The notes: a model not told the origin generated them from the letters alone. A stretch of DNA of 64,000 nucleotides from Sphingopyxis lindanitolerans (GCF_002993885.1 NZ_CM009578.1:1897751-1961750), one strand, 5' to 3'; positions 26,679 through 36,035 are shown, numbered from the stretch's first letter. Translations and numbers: made by a program.

Positions 26679-28052
26679 ATGAGCACGCGGACGGTTTCCG
26701 ATCATAATGATCCCATCATCGAAAGCCGCGACCAGCTCGCGGTTCCCATGAGCAACGGCGAAAAGCCCAAAGAGCGCTGGCGCATCGGCACCGAGCACGA
26801 GAAATTCGTCTATCGCACCGCCGATCACCGCGCCCCCTCCTATGACGAGCCCGGCGGCATCCGCGACCTCTTGATGGCGCTCACCCGCTTTGGCTGGGAA
26901 CCCGTTTACGAGGGCGATAAGGTCATCGCGCTGTCGGGCAGCGACGGCGCGGTCAGCCTCGAACCCGCGGGCCAGCTCGAACTCTCGGGCGCGCCGCTCG
27001 AAAATCTTCACCAGACCTGCGCCGAGACCGGCCGCCATCTGAAACAGGTCAAGGAAATCGGCGCCGAACTCGGCCTCGGCTTCCTCGGCCTCGGCATGTG
27101 GCCCGACAAGACGCGCGCCGACCTGCCGCGCATGCCCAAGGGGCGCTACAAGATCATGCTCGACCATATGCCGCGCGTCGGCACGATGGGGCTCGACATG
27201 ATGCTGCGCACCTGCACGATCCAGACCAACCTCGACTATGCCAGCGAGGCCGACATGGTGCAGAAATTCCGCGTGTCGCTGGCGCTCCAGCCGCTCGCCA
27301 CCGCGCTGTTCGCGGCCTCGCCCTTCACCGAGGGCAAGCCCAATGGCTATATGTCGTATCGCAGCCATATCTGGACCGACACCGACCCGGCGCGCACCGG
27401 CATGCTGCCCTTCGTGTTCGAGGACGGCTTTGGTTACGACCGCTATGTCGATTACATGCTCGACGTGCCGATGTATTTCGTCTTTCGCGACGGACAATAT
27501 ATCGACGCCGCGGGGCAGAGCTTCCGCGCCTTCCTGAAGGGCGAGCTTCCGGCGCTGCCGGGCGAGCTGCCGCGGCTGTCCGACTGGACCGACCATCTGT
27601 CGACCGCTTTCCCCGAGGTGCGGCTCAAAAGCTTCCTCGAAATGCGCGGCGCCGACGGCGGCCCGTGGAACCGCATCTGCGCGCTTCCCGCTTTGTGGGT
27701 CGGGCTGCTCTATGACCAGGGCGCGCTCGACGCCGCCTGGGATCTCGTCAAGGGGTGGAGCATCGCCGAGCAACAGGCGCTGCGCGACGCGGTGCCGCGC
27801 GAAGGGCTGGGCGCGCCGGCGCCGGGCGGCGGCACGGTCGGCGACCTCGCCACCCGCGTGCTCGACATCGCGGCGGCGGGCCTTGCCGCGCGCGGCGAGG
27901 TCAATTCGATGGGCGACAATGAAGTCGGCTTCCTCGAACCGCTCCGCCGCATCGCGGCAAGCGGCAAAGCCCCCGCGCAGGACCTGCTCGACCGCTACGA
28001 AGGTCCGTGGGGTCATGATCTGTCGAAAATCTATGACGAGCTGAGCTTCTGA
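26679..28052 (+). CDS. gshA: Glutamate-cysteine ligase (glutathione synthesis)
   Basis: A 457-residue enzyme of the plant/alphaproteobacterial type that makes gamma-glutamylcysteine, the first step to glutathione. The segment WRIGTEHEKFVYR carries the conserved Glu pair for metal binding. GDKVIALSGSDGAVSLEPAG and NGYMSYRSHIWTDTDPARTG are family signatures. Its product feeds the several glutathione S-transferases in this window. A strong hairpin follows 8 bp after the stop. Confidence 0.94.
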   Translation: MSTRTVSDHNDPIIESRDQLAVPMSNGEKPKERWRIGTEHEKFVYRTADHRAPSYDEPGGIRDLLMALTRFGWEPVYEGDKVIALSGSDGAVSLEPAGQLELSGAPLENLHQTCAETGRHLKQVKEIGAELGLGFLGLGMWPDKTRADLPRMPKGRYKIMLDHMPRVGTMGLDMMLRTCTIQTNLDYASEADMVQKFRVSLALQPLATALFAASPFTEGKPNGYMSYRSHIWTDTDPARTGMLPFVFEDGFGYDRYVDYMLDVPMYFVFRDGQYIDAAGQSFRAFLKGELPALPGELPRLSDWTDHLSTAFPEVRLKSFLEMRGADGGPWNRICALPALWVGLLYDQGALDAAWDLVKGWSIAEQQALRDAVPREGLGAPAPGGGTVGDLATRVLDIAAAGLAARGEVNSMGDNEVGFLEPLRRIAASGKAPAQDLLDRYEGPWGHDLSKIYDELSF

Positions 28053-28060
28053 ACACGCTT

Positions 28061-28086
28061 CTCCCCTCCCGCGTGCGGGAGGGGAG
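28061..28086. terminator. Perfect hairpin between convergent gshA and the membrane protein gene
   Basis: CTCCCCTCCCGC and GCGGGAGGGGAG form a perfect 12-bp stem with a two-base loop. It may act as a terminator for either gene. Its core is the same palindrome that forms both ends of the larger repeats at 48377, 58192 and 62396, so it may be a solitary end of that element. Confidence 0.55.
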
Positions 28087-28094
28087 ATGAAGAG

Positions 28095-29507
28095 TCACGC
28101 CACCGGCCCCACGCGCGGGTCGGGTTCCAGCCGGATCAGCGGGCGGTCGCGCCCGCTCAGTTTCGCGAACAGGCGCGGCACCGGCGCATGGCGCTGCGCC
28201 CAGCTCCAATAAGCGACATAGGCGGGATCGGCGAGGAGATGCTTCTCCTCGGTCTTGGCGCGCCAATAATAGATGCCGCTGACCGCCGCGAGCAGCAGCG
28301 TGTTGCGCAAGCTCTCGGTCCAGCCGCCCGCGGTCACCAGGAACGGCAGCGACCCGACCCACCAGCTCAGATTCTTCGACACATAGGCGGGGTGGCGGGT
28401 CAGCCTGTAGGGGCCGTGGGTGATCACGCCGCGGTGCGTCAGGTTCGAAAAGCGGATGCCAAAGGCCATCGTCGCCCAGGCATAGACCGCGACGAGCCCG
28501 AACAGCAGCGCGCCCCACAGCATCATCAGATTATCGTGGCCGCTGAGCCAATAGCCCCAGTCGGCGCCGTTGACCTGATAGTCGAGCGGCCCGCCGCTCA
28601 TCAGGATGAAGGGCGGGTAGCAGACAAGCGCCGCGATCCAGCTCATGAAATAGGGATTCGCGGTGCGGATGTGCGAATCGAGCGGCTTCATCGTCAATAT
28701 ATAGCCGACGGTCGCGATATGGACGTCGACCAGATAGAGCAGGTTGAGCGCCCACAGCCCGGTCATATAGGGGTTGGCGAGCACATCGCGCATCGGGACC
28801 GAGACGAGCGCCGCGAAATTGCCCGGCACGATCGACAGCATGAAAGCGGTGAAAAAGCCCTTCACCGCCCAGGCGCGGAAATGATGCGCGATTGCGCGGC
28901 CGTCGACCGGCTCTCCGCCATTCCGATTTCCGGGCGCGATCAGCCAGCGGCCGAAAGCGTAGCAGCCATCGCGCGGTTCGACCGAGCGGCGATCGAGCCA
29001 GAGCATATAGGGGATCGACGCGAGCAGCAGCCACGGCGCGGCGCGCTCGAGCAGGTCCATCGAGAAGGCATAGCGCCCCTCCCAATAATAGCGCATCGTC
29101 AGGTAAAAGCCCGCGATCAGCGCCCAGGTCGCCCACAGGCCGGTGAGCTTGGTCAGGCTGATGTCGACCGTCTCGCGCCACGGGCGCCGCCGCGACCAGT
29201 CGATTCCCGTCGTCGGATTGCGGTGGACCTTGTCGACGAAGACCGACCAGAGCACCATCGGCACCCCGCAGGCGAGGACGCTGGCGATCGCCGAATTGGG
29301 TCCGTTCATCGGCCCGCGCTGCCCCCAGTCGATGCCAAGCCAGCCCGCGATCGCGGGCGCGTGGCGCGCGACGAGCAAATAGGTGAAAAGGCCGATCAGG
29401 CCGACCCACCCCACCCCCGCGCTGACCGCCGAGCGCGGCCGCGTCGCGGACGCGGAATCGGGGGCTTCAACGGGCTGCGCCCCTGCGGGCGGCACGATAT
29501 CGGACAT
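28095..29507 (-). CDS. Multi-pass membrane protein with isoprenylcysteine methyltransferase-like C terminus
   Basis: About 470 residues with roughly eight to ten hydrophobic segments. The C-terminal part contains GPYRLTRHPAYVSKNLSWW followed by a helix and YYWRAKTEEKHLLADPAY, the pattern of the isoprenylcysteine/phospholipid methyltransferase superfamily, where it binds SAM. The N-terminal two thirds are not recognised. The ATG at 29507 gives MSDIVPPAG. A GTG nine bases upstream has a better-spaced AGGGGG and could be the true start. The substrate is unknown. Confidence 0.65.
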   Translation of the reverse strand: MSDIVPPAGAQPVEAPDSASATRPRSAVSAGVGWVGLIGLFTYLLVARHAPAIAGWLGIDWGQRGPMNGPNSAIASVLACGVPMVLWSVFVDKVHRNPTTGIDWSRRRPWRETVDISLTKLTGLWATWALIAGFYLTMRYYWEGRYAFSMDLLERAAPWLLLASIPYMLWLDRRSVEPRDGCYAFGRWLIAPGNRNGGEPVDGRAIAHHFRAWAVKGFFTAFMLSIVPGNFAALVSVPMRDVLANPYMTGLWALNLLYLVDVHIATVGYILTMKPLDSHIRTANPYFMSWIAALVCYPPFILMSGGPLDYQVNGADWGYWLSGHDNLMMLWGALLFGLVAVYAWATMAFGIRFSNLTHRGVITHGPYRLTRHPAYVSKNLSWWVGSLPFLVTAGGWTESLRNTLLLAAVSGIYYWRAKTEEKHLLADPAYVAYWSWAQRHAPVPRLFAKLSGRDRPLIRLEPDPRVGPVA

Positions 29508-29918
29508 ATGGGTCACAGCGCCCCCTTAGGCGGAAATGGTAAGCAAGGCGTCAATGATATTGCGGTGACGACGGAGATGGAAAGCGTCTTTGCGACCCCC
29601 GACCGGGTCCGGGGAAAGCAATCTCCGGCCTGGCTTTCTTCAGGATCATAGCGGGAGACGGCTTCGTCGCCACGCTCCTCGCCATGACCACGTGTATCGC
29701 GTCGGGGGCGCCTCGCTCGCCCGCTCAAAACAGCCGAGTCGCGGCGCGATTTCCGGCCAAAATGGCAGCATTTCCGGCCGCTGGCACCGTTCACCCCGAG
29801 TCATGTTCGATTCGGCGCGACTCGCCGCGCAAAGAGTCGCCCCCGTCCCCACCCCCTGTTACACGCGCCACCAAGTCGGGGCGGAGGGCTCCACAAAAAC
29901 AAAAGACGGGGTCGTAGC
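29508..29918. other. Intergenic region between divergent genes
   Basis: This 411-bp region holds no gene. Around 29619-29690 it carries what looks like a degenerate copy of the GTCATTGCGAG-family repeat (GCAATCTCCGGCCTGG on one side, GCTCCTCGCCATGAC on the other). No convincing promoter boxes were found for either flanking gene. Confidence 0.45.
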
Positions 29919-31142
29919 TTGTCTTCGCAATCATCGGGTCTGCGCCATTGGCGCGAGCGCTTTTCGGCGCTGTTTCAGGACCATGAAATCTTTATCCGCA
30001 CGCACGGCCATGTGCGTTTCCTGCGCATCAGCGCGGTGTGGCAAAAGCGCGTCGCGTTGATCGCCGGGCTTGTCCTCTTCGCTTGGGCGGGGGTCACTCT
30101 CGCGGTGTTCGTCAACCAGCTCCTCACCTCGGGCGAGCGCGCCGAAGTCGCCGCCAAGCAGGCCGCCACCGCGGCTTCCGAAGCCCGGATCGCCAAATAT
30201 CGCGACCGCGTCGCCGAGATCGCCGCCGACCTCGACGAGCGCCAGGGCCAGCTCGAGGAATGGAAGAAGGATTATTTCGGCGACGAACCGCTGCCGACCG
30301 ACGCCAAGAGCGCGGCGGCCGCCGACGCCCCAGCCGACCCCGCCGCCAAGCCGCTCGAAACCAGCGCGATCGACCCGCGCCTGCCGCCCGAGGCGCAGGC
30401 GCTCGCGCGCCTCGAAGCGCGACAGGAAGCCTTTTCGGCGCACCTGCTCGCGGCGGTCAAGGGGCGCGCCGCCAAGGCGGAGGTCGCGGTCGCGCAGCTC
30501 GGGCTCGATCCGACCGCGCTCGTCCGCAACGCCGCGGCCGGCCGCGGCGGCCCCTTCATTCCCTTTCGCGGGCGCCCCGGTCAGGCCGACGCGCTCGGCA
30601 AGAGCTTCGCGGCGCTCGAGGGCGCGCTGTTCCGCATGGAGGTGCTCGAACGCACGCTCGTCGCCATCCCGTCGGGCCAGCCCGCGCATGTGCTGATGCT
30701 CTCGTCGAGCTATGGCTATCGCAGCGACCCGTTCACCGGGGCGGGCGCGATGCACGCGGGGCTCGACTTCCCCGGCCCGCTCGGCACCCCGATCCTCGCC
30801 GCCGCGCCCGGCCGCGTCACCTTCGTCGGGCAGAAGTCGGGCTATGGCAATGTCGTCGAGGTCGATCACGGCCAGGGCATCCTCACCCGCTACGCGCATC
30901 TGTCGGGGTTCACCTCGCGGGTCGGCGAGCAGGTCGCCGCCGGTCAGCAGATCGCCAAAATGGGCTCGACCGGCCGTTCGACCGGCAGCCATTTGCATTT
31001 CGAAGTCCGTCTGAACGGCGTCGCGGTCAACCCGCGCCGCTTCCTGGAGGCCAAAGCCGATGTTCTTGAAGTCAAAGCCGACGCCCGACAGCGAGTCGGC
31101 GCCCTCGCTGCCGCCGCCCCCGCCCGCCGCGGCGCCCGCTAA
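29919..31142 (+). CDS. Membrane-anchored M23 (LytM-type) peptidoglycan endopeptidase
   Basis: A 407-residue protein with a short cytoplasmic tail, one membrane helix (VALIAGLVLFAWAGVTLAVF), a periplasmic coiled coil (about residues 70-110) and a C-terminal M23 domain. Its zinc site is complete: His279 and Asp283 in HAGLDFP and His360 in HLHFE, with the catalytic His327 (YAH) and His358. It should therefore cut cell-wall cross-bridges. The start is a TTG, since no ATG fits the conserved N terminus. The last 27 codons overlap the bactofilin gene, a partner that positions such enzymes in other bacteria. Confidence 0.9.
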   Translation: MSSQSSGLRHWRERFSALFQDHEIFIRTHGHVRFLRISAVWQKRVALIAGLVLFAWAGVTLAVFVNQLLTSGERAEVAAKQAATAASEARIAKYRDRVAEIAADLDERQGQLEEWKKDYFGDEPLPTDAKSAAAADAPADPAAKPLETSAIDPRLPPEAQALARLEARQEAFSAHLLAAVKGRAAKAEVAVAQLGLDPTALVRNAAAGRGGPFIPFRGRPGQADALGKSFAALEGALFRMEVLERTLVAIPSGQPAHVLMLSSSYGYRSDPFTGAGAMHAGLDFPGPLGTPILAAAPGRVTFVGQKSGYGNVVEVDHGQGILTRYAHLSGFTSRVGEQVAAGQQIAKMGSTGRSTGSHLHFEVRLNGVAVNPRRFLEAKADVLEVKADARQRVGALAAAAPARRGAR

Positions 31143-31533
31143 GATGGCGACCGGCGCGCGCCATACCACCTTCTCGATCATCGGGTCGGACGTCGCGATC
31201 ACCGGCAATGTCGCGGCCAGCGTCGACCTGCATGTCGACGGCAAGATCGAGGGCGACCTCAAATGCGCGAACCTCGTCCAGGGCGAGGCGAGCGAGATCA
31301 AGGGTGCGGTCACGGCCGAGACCGCGAAGCTCGCGGGGCTCGTCGACGGATCGATCGAGGCCAAGACGCTGATCGTCCACGCCAGCGCGCGGATCACCGG
31401 CGACGTCTTTTACGAAAACATCACGATCGAAAATGGCGGCAAGGTCGAAGGCAAGCTGTCGCACCGCCGCGCCGGCGCCGCGAAAGCGCCGCCTCCGCTC
31501 GAAGTGATCGAGAACAAGTCGGTCGGCCTTTAG
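31060..31533 (+). CDS. Bactofilin cytoskeletal protein
   Basis: A 157-residue polymer-forming protein. A Pro-rich N-terminal tail precedes the bactofilin beta-helix: FSIIGSDVAITGNVAASVDL, HVDGKIEGDLKCANLV and ITGDVFYENITIENGGKVEG. The ATG at 31060 has a clear GGAGG at nine bases and starts with the usual MF. It lies inside the M23 gene, giving an 83-base overlap in a different frame. An internal ATG at 31144, just after the M23 stop, could give a shorter form without the tail. The pairing suggests the bactofilin scaffold localises the hydrolase. Confidence 0.92.
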   Translation: MFLKSKPTPDSESAPSLPPPPPAAAPAKMATGARHTTFSIIGSDVAITGNVAASVDLHVDGKIEGDLKCANLVQGEASEIKGAVTAETAKLAGLVDGSIEAKTLIVHASARITGDVFYENITIENGGKVEGKLSHRRAGAAKAPPPLEVIENKSVGL

Positions 31534-31563
31534 GGCATCGAGCCTTACACCTGACCTACCATC

Positions 31564-31645
31564 CCGTTCGTGTCGAGCGACGTCGAGACACCCATCGGCA
31601 TAGCTCCATATGGATGGGTGTCTCGACGTCGCTCGACACGAACGG
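31564..31645. repeat. Perfect 32-bp inverted repeat between convergent genes
   Basis: Bases 31564-31595 and 31614-31645 are exact reverse complements, starting CCGTTCGTGTCGAGCGACG, with an 18-base loop. The element lies between the bactofilin gene and the convergent GGDEF gene and could act as a two-way terminator. Its outer sequence resembles the repeat at 39374-39462, which also starts CCGTTCGTG. Confidence 0.85.
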
Positions 31646-31675
31646 ACAAGGGGCGGTGCAGGTTAGCCATAACCG

Positions 31676-33439
31676 TCAGTTCGACAGCGCTGCCGCCTCG
31701 CTGTCCCCGGCCGCGCCCGCGGCATCGGTGAAATGGCGCTGCACGACGACGCGATCGCGCCCGGCGCGCTTGGCGTCATACAGCGCTTCATCGGCGAGCC
31801 GGTATAATTGCTGGAAATCGCTCGCCGGACGCACTTCGGCGACGCCGACGCTGGCGGTCACCGTTCCTTCGCCGATCACCGCGCGATGATCGCAGGCGGC
31901 GATGCCGCGCCGCACGCTTTCGGCGAAGCGCGCGAGGACGAGCCCTTCCATCCCCACCGTCAGCAGCCCGAATTCCTCGCCGCCGAGCCGCGCGACGGTG
32001 CACATCGGCCCCTCCCAGCGTTCGATCCGGCGCGCGACCTCGCACAGCACCGCATCGCCAATGTCGTGGCCATGGACGTCGTTGATCGACTTGAAACGGT
32101 CGATGTCGACGACCAGCAGCGCCGCCGCCAGATCGTCGGCATGCGCGCGATCGAGAAGCGGCGTCACGCTTTCGACGAAGCCGCGCCGATTGAGCAGGCC
32201 GGTCAGCGGATCGCGACGCGCCAGTTGCTGGGCAAAGGCTTCGGAGGCGCGCGCGCGGTCGCGCTCGACCCGGAGCAGCGCAAGCCGCCGCGTCGCCGAC
32301 GCCGACAGCCATAGCGCCTGCCAGGTCGCGGCGAGCAGCACCATGATCTTCGAACCCCCGCCCCACAGCCCGTCATCGACATCGACGACATGGACAAAGG
32401 CCAGCACCGCCATCGGCAGACACCAGGCGGCGAGGAAATCGCGCGCCTCGACCGAGCCGCGGCGCCAGGCCAAGCCCAGATAGGCGGCGACCGCGAGCAG
32501 GTCGGCGAGGATGACCAGCGCCAGCATATCGGCCCATTGCGGCAGGCTTTCGCTGCGGATCAACGCCAGCGGCACGCCGACCAGGCCAAGCAGCGTGCCG
32601 AGCAGCAGCGCAGCGGCGCGCAAGCGCCGCGACACCAGCCCCGGTTCGACCGCCAGCACCGCGCTGGCCGTCGCGATGGCGATCGCGCTGCACGCGAGAA
32701 AGGTTCCAATCTGCGCCGACACCGTGCCCGCAAGGCCGGGGAATAAGCCGAGATGCGCCTGCGACCAGACCGCGCCCCACAAGAGCATGACCGCCGACCA
32801 GCCCGCCTGCCACGCGAGATATTGACGGCGCACCGCGACCGCGAGCGACAGGCTGTAGATTGCGCTGACGAGCAGCAACGTCAGCGCGGCGCCGACCGCG
32901 ACCGCCATCCCCGTCGACTGCACGACGGCATCGGTCTTCGGGATCAGCCGCGCGCGCAGCAGGCCAAGGCTGGCGAGCCGGTCGAACCGCATCGTCACGC
33001 CGGCGAGCGGCACGTTCCGCTCGGGCGCCTCGAACACGATCTGCCCGCCGGCGCGCCAGTGCGATCCATAATCGCCCTGCCGCACCTCATCCCAGCGCAC
33101 CACGCCATCGGCATAGGCAAAGGCGACCGCGAGGCGATCGAAGCGCGACTGGTGGACCATCAGCGCCAGGTCGCTCCGCGCGATCGGCAGGCGCGCGGGG
33201 TCGGTTCGCAGCCACAGCGTGGCGTCATGATAGTCCGTGGGGGTTCCCGTGCAGGAAAAGCGAAGCGCGGCGACGCTGTTGTCGGGAACGCTCACCGCGC
33301 TTTGCGCATAGCAAAGCTGGCGATCGACCCTCAGCGTTTCGGCCTGCGCCGACGCCGCCGACAGCGCGAGGACAAGCATCGCGAAGCCGAGCGCAAGCCG
33401 GCCGCCCAGCTTCGCCAGAAAAATGCTCCCCCCAGTCAT
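31676..33439 (-). CDS. Membrane diguanylate cyclase with 7TM sensory region
   Basis: A 587-residue protein with a signal sequence and a periplasmic domain of about 160 residues. About seven membrane helices follow (about residues 175-400), then a GGDEF domain. This layout matches 7TMR-DISM receptors. The active site reads ARLGGEEFGLL (GGEEF near residue 486), so it can probably make cyclic di-GMP. The RxxD inhibitory site normally five residues upstream is absent (residues there are EGPMCTV), so product inhibition by that site is not expected. The ATG at 33439 begins the signal sequence; a longer frame from 33547 is less likely. Confidence 0.88.
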   Translation of the reverse strand: MTGGSIFLAKLGGRLALGFAMLVLALSAASAQAETLRVDRQLCYAQSAVSVPDNSVAALRFSCTGTPTDYHDATLWLRTDPARLPIARSDLALMVHQSRFDRLAVAFAYADGVVRWDEVRQGDYGSHWRAGGQIVFEAPERNVPLAGVTMRFDRLASLGLLRARLIPKTDAVVQSTGMAVAVGAALTLLLVSAIYSLSLAVAVRRQYLAWQAGWSAVMLLWGAVWSQAHLGLFPGLAGTVSAQIGTFLACSAIAIATASAVLAVEPGLVSRRLRAAALLLGTLLGLVGVPLALIRSESLPQWADMLALVILADLLAVAAYLGLAWRRGSVEARDFLAAWCLPMAVLAFVHVVDVDDGLWGGGSKIMVLLAATWQALWLSASATRRLALLRVERDRARASEAFAQQLARRDPLTGLLNRRGFVESVTPLLDRAHADDLAAALLVVDIDRFKSINDVHGHDIGDAVLCEVARRIERWEGPMCTVARLGGEEFGLLTVGMEGLVLARFAESVRRGIAACDHRAVIGEGTVTASVGVAEVRPASDFQQLYRLADEALYDAKRAGRDRVVVQRHFTDAAGAAGDSEAAALSN

Positions 33440-33571
33440 GCGTCCCCTATCGCACCAATATCTTTGGAAATCTTTACCGTAGCGAAGCGACCCAGACCAG
33501 CGTCCGATTCCTACCCCTTGTCCTTCCCGCTCTCGCACGAAGGACAAGGGGCGATAGCCCCCGCGGCAGGC

Positions 33572-34015
33572 TCACGAGCGCTCGCGATCCTCCACCATCG
33601 GCGAGCCGAAGCCCTCGACATATTGCGGCGCGTCGTCGGTAAGGCGCACCCACGGCGCTTTCGATCCGACGAAGATATGCGCCGCATAGCCCCGAAACCC
33701 CGGATCATCGTCGAGCAGGCCCGCGGGCACGAAATAGATTTTCCCGTCGCGGTCGGCGTGCGGAGCCGGGCTTCCGCATGTCGGGCAGAAACTCGACGTC
33801 CAGCCATCGCTTCCCGGCACCAGAAAGCTGCTGATCTCTTTCTCCCCGCTGAGCCAGCGAAAGCTGCGAACCGAGGTATAGAACACCGCATTGCCATCGG
33901 TCCCCGACACTTTCCGGCATTTCGAGCAATGGCATTGCCCGACCGGCCCGATCTTGCCGTCGATCGCGAATGACACCGTCCCGCAAAGGCACGATCCCTT
34001 GATGGGTTTCGACAT
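33572..34015 (-). CDS. GFA-family zinc protein (formaldehyde-activating enzyme fold)
   Basis: A 147-residue protein of the GFA/CENP-V family. The zinc ligands are clear: SCLCGTV (Cys9, Cys11), QCHCSKC (Cys28, Cys30, Cys33) and FCPTC (Cys77, Cys80). The family is named for a glutathione-dependent formaldehyde-activating enzyme, but most members have unknown substrates. The start at 34015 follows a GAGAGGTGGA ribosome site. Confidence 0.88.
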   Translation of the reverse strand: MSKPIKGSCLCGTVSFAIDGKIGPVGQCHCSKCRKVSGTDGNAVFYTSVRSFRWLSGEKEISSFLVPGSDGWTSSFCPTCGSPAPHADRDGKIYFVPAGLLDDDPGFRGYAAHIFVGSKAPWVRLTDDAPQYVEGFGSPMVEDRERS

Positions 34016-34110
34016 TCCACCTCTCCCCGCCATTCAACCTCTCCACGCCGCCGGTCCGTTCAGCATAAGGAGATTGAAACCGCCTGCAATGATGGGACGC
34101 AACCTCTCTT

Positions 34111-34145
34111 CCTCGTCAGGCTGAACTTGTTTCAGGGTGACGAGG
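34111..34145. terminator. Palindrome downstream of comM
   Basis: CCTCGTCA and CTGAAC pair with GTTTCAG and TGACGAGG around a TT loop, with one or two mismatches. It lies 33 bp after the comM stop and could end comM transcription. The same CTGAACTTGTTTCAG core occurs in the repeat at 58046-58150. Confidence 0.5.
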
Positions 34146-34177
34146 GATGACAGGACAGCTTTCGATCGGACCCGACA

Positions 34178-35686
34178 TCAATTGCGCGGGGCCTGCCGCC
34201 GATAACTCAGCGCCTCGGCGATATGGATGCGGCCGATCATCTCCGCCCCCGCCAGGTCGGCGATCGTGCGCGCGACGCGGAGCATGCGGGTATAGCCACG
34301 CGCCGACAGCCGCATCGCCGCCGCCGCCTGCGCCAGCAATTGCCGCCCCGCCTCGTCGGGGGTCGCGACCGCGTCCAGCAGGTCGCCGTCGATCTCGGCA
34401 TTGGTGCGCGCCTTGTGCGCGGCATAGCGTTCGGTCTGAAGATCGCGCGCCGCCGCGACGCGCGCCGCGACCTCGGCGCTGCCCTCGGCGGGCGGCGGCA
34501 GGACGAGGTCGGCGGCGCTCACCGCCTCGACCTCGACGTGCAGGTCGATGCGGTCGAGCAAGGGGCCCGACAGCTTCGCCTGATAATCGGCGGCGCAGCG
34601 CGGCGCGCGGCTGCACGCGAGCGCGGGATCGCCAAGATGACCGCAGCGGCACGGGTTCATCGCCGCGACAAGCTGAAAGCGCGCCGGAAAGGTGACATGC
34701 GCGTTGGCGCGCGCGACGCTGACCTCGCCGGTCTCGAGCGGCTGGCGCAGGCTGTCGAGCACCCCGCGCTGAAATTCGGGAAGCTCGTCGAGGAACAGGA
34801 CGCCAAGATGCGCGAGGCTGACCTCGCCCGGACGCACGCGCAGGCCCCCGCCGACGAGCGCGGGCATCGACGCCGAATGATGGGGTGCGCGAAACGGCCG
34901 CGCACGGACGAGCCGCCCGCCCTCGATTCCACCCGCGACCGAGGCGATCATCGACACTTCGAGCGCTTCGGCAGGGGTCAGTTCGGGCAAGATACCCGGC
35001 ATGCACGCCGCCATCAGCGACTTGCCCGACCCCGGTGGCCCCGACATCAGTAGATTATGCGCCCCCGCCGCGGCGATTTCGAGCGCGCGTTTCGCGCTTT
35101 CCTGCCCCTTGACCTGCGCCAGATCGACCGCGCGCACCGGCGGTTCGACTTCGCCCGGCGGTGGCGGCGGCAGGATCGCATGGCCTTTGAAATGGCCGAG
35201 CAGCGCCAGCAGGTCGGGCGCGCCGATCACCTCGACATGCCCCGCCCACGCCGCTTCCGATCCCTGCGCCGCCGGACAGATCAGCCCGCGCCCGGCGCCG
35301 CCCGCATGGATCGCGGCGAGCAGCACGCCCGGCGACGGCGCGACGCGACCGTCGAGGCCCAGTTCGCCGACCACGACATAGGCGCTCAGCGTTTCGGCAT
35401 CGATCACCCCCATCGCGCCGAGCAGCGCAAGCGCGATCGGCAGGTCGTAATGCGAGCCTTCCTTGGGCAGGTCGGCGGGCGACAAATTGACCGTGATCAC
35501 CTTGGGCGGCAGCGCGAGGCCGATCGCGGCGATCGCGGCGCGCACCCGCTCGCGGCTTTCGCCGACCGCCTTGTCGGGCAGGCCGACGACGACGAAGCGC
35601 GGCACGCCGGGGGTGATCTGGCACTGCACCTCGACCCCGCGCGCTTCGATGCCGAGATAGGCGACGGTTGAAACGATCGCGACCAA
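34178..35686 (-). CDS. comM: YifB/ComM-family Mg-chelatase-like AAA ATPase
   Basis: A 502-residue protein. In naturally competent bacteria, ComM is a hexameric helicase that helps branch migration of incoming DNA. The N-terminal Lon-like domain begins VAYLGIEARGVEVQCQI. Walker A is GPPGSGKS (about 216-223), and LFLDELPEF gives Walker B. A Cys-rich insertion, CRCGHLGDPALACSRAPRC, is typical of the family. The start is a TTG with a strong GGAGGAA site, since no nearby ATG fits. Confidence 0.92.
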   Translation of the reverse strand: MVAIVSTVAYLGIEARGVEVQCQITPGVPRFVVVGLPDKAVGESRERVRAAIAAIGLALPPKVITVNLSPADLPKEGSHYDLPIALALLGAMGVIDAETLSAYVVVGELGLDGRVAPSPGVLLAAIHAGGAGRGLICPAAQGSEAAWAGHVEVIGAPDLLALLGHFKGHAILPPPPPGEVEPPVRAVDLAQVKGQESAKRALEIAAAGAHNLLMSGPPGSGKSLMAACMPGILPELTPAEALEVSMIASVAGGIEGGRLVRARPFRAPHHSASMPALVGGGLRVRPGEVSLAHLGVLFLDELPEFQRGVLDSLRQPLETGEVSVARANAHVTFPARFQLVAAMNPCRCGHLGDPALACSRAPRCAADYQAKLSGPLLDRIDLHVEVEAVSAADLVLPPPAEGSAEVAARVAAARDLQTERYAAHKARTNAEIDGDLLDAVATPDEAGRQLLAQAAAAMRLSARGYTRMLRVARTIADLAGAEMIGRIHIAEALSYRRQAPRN

Positions 35687-35795
35687 AGCTTCCTCCGTGC
35701 CCCCTTTGTTCCCATCCCTTCATAGGGTGGGGGGCGGCAAGGTCGAGTCCCTTTTGCAGCCGCTGTGGTTGGAAAAGCTCCGTGCGAACATCGGG

Positions 35796-35944
35796 TTCAC
35801 GCGGAGACGCGGAGAAGAAAAGGGGACGATGATTCGCGCAAAGGCGCAAAGATTGCAGAGAATGGAGAATAGAGGCGGGGAAGACGCCTATCTCTTTCCT
35901 CTCCCCTTCTCCGCGCCTCCGCGTCCCCGCGTCCCCGCGTGAAC
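35796..35944. repeat. Imperfect inverted repeat upstream of the TetR gene
   Basis: The left end TTCACGCGGAGACGCGGAG is mirrored by CTCCGCG...CCCCGCGTGAA at the right. The inner part also has a GAAAAGGGG/CCCCTTCTC match. It fills much of the 385-bp gap between comM and the TetR gene. Its outer arms also contain direct CCCCGCGTCCCCGCG repeats. Confidence 0.55.
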
Positions 35945-36035
35945 AAATCTCTGCGAACTCTGCGCCTCTGCGCGCATTTTTTCGAGCCTTGAAGAAGGAT
36001 CAGACACCCGTTCATAGAACCGCCCGCTTGCTCGA

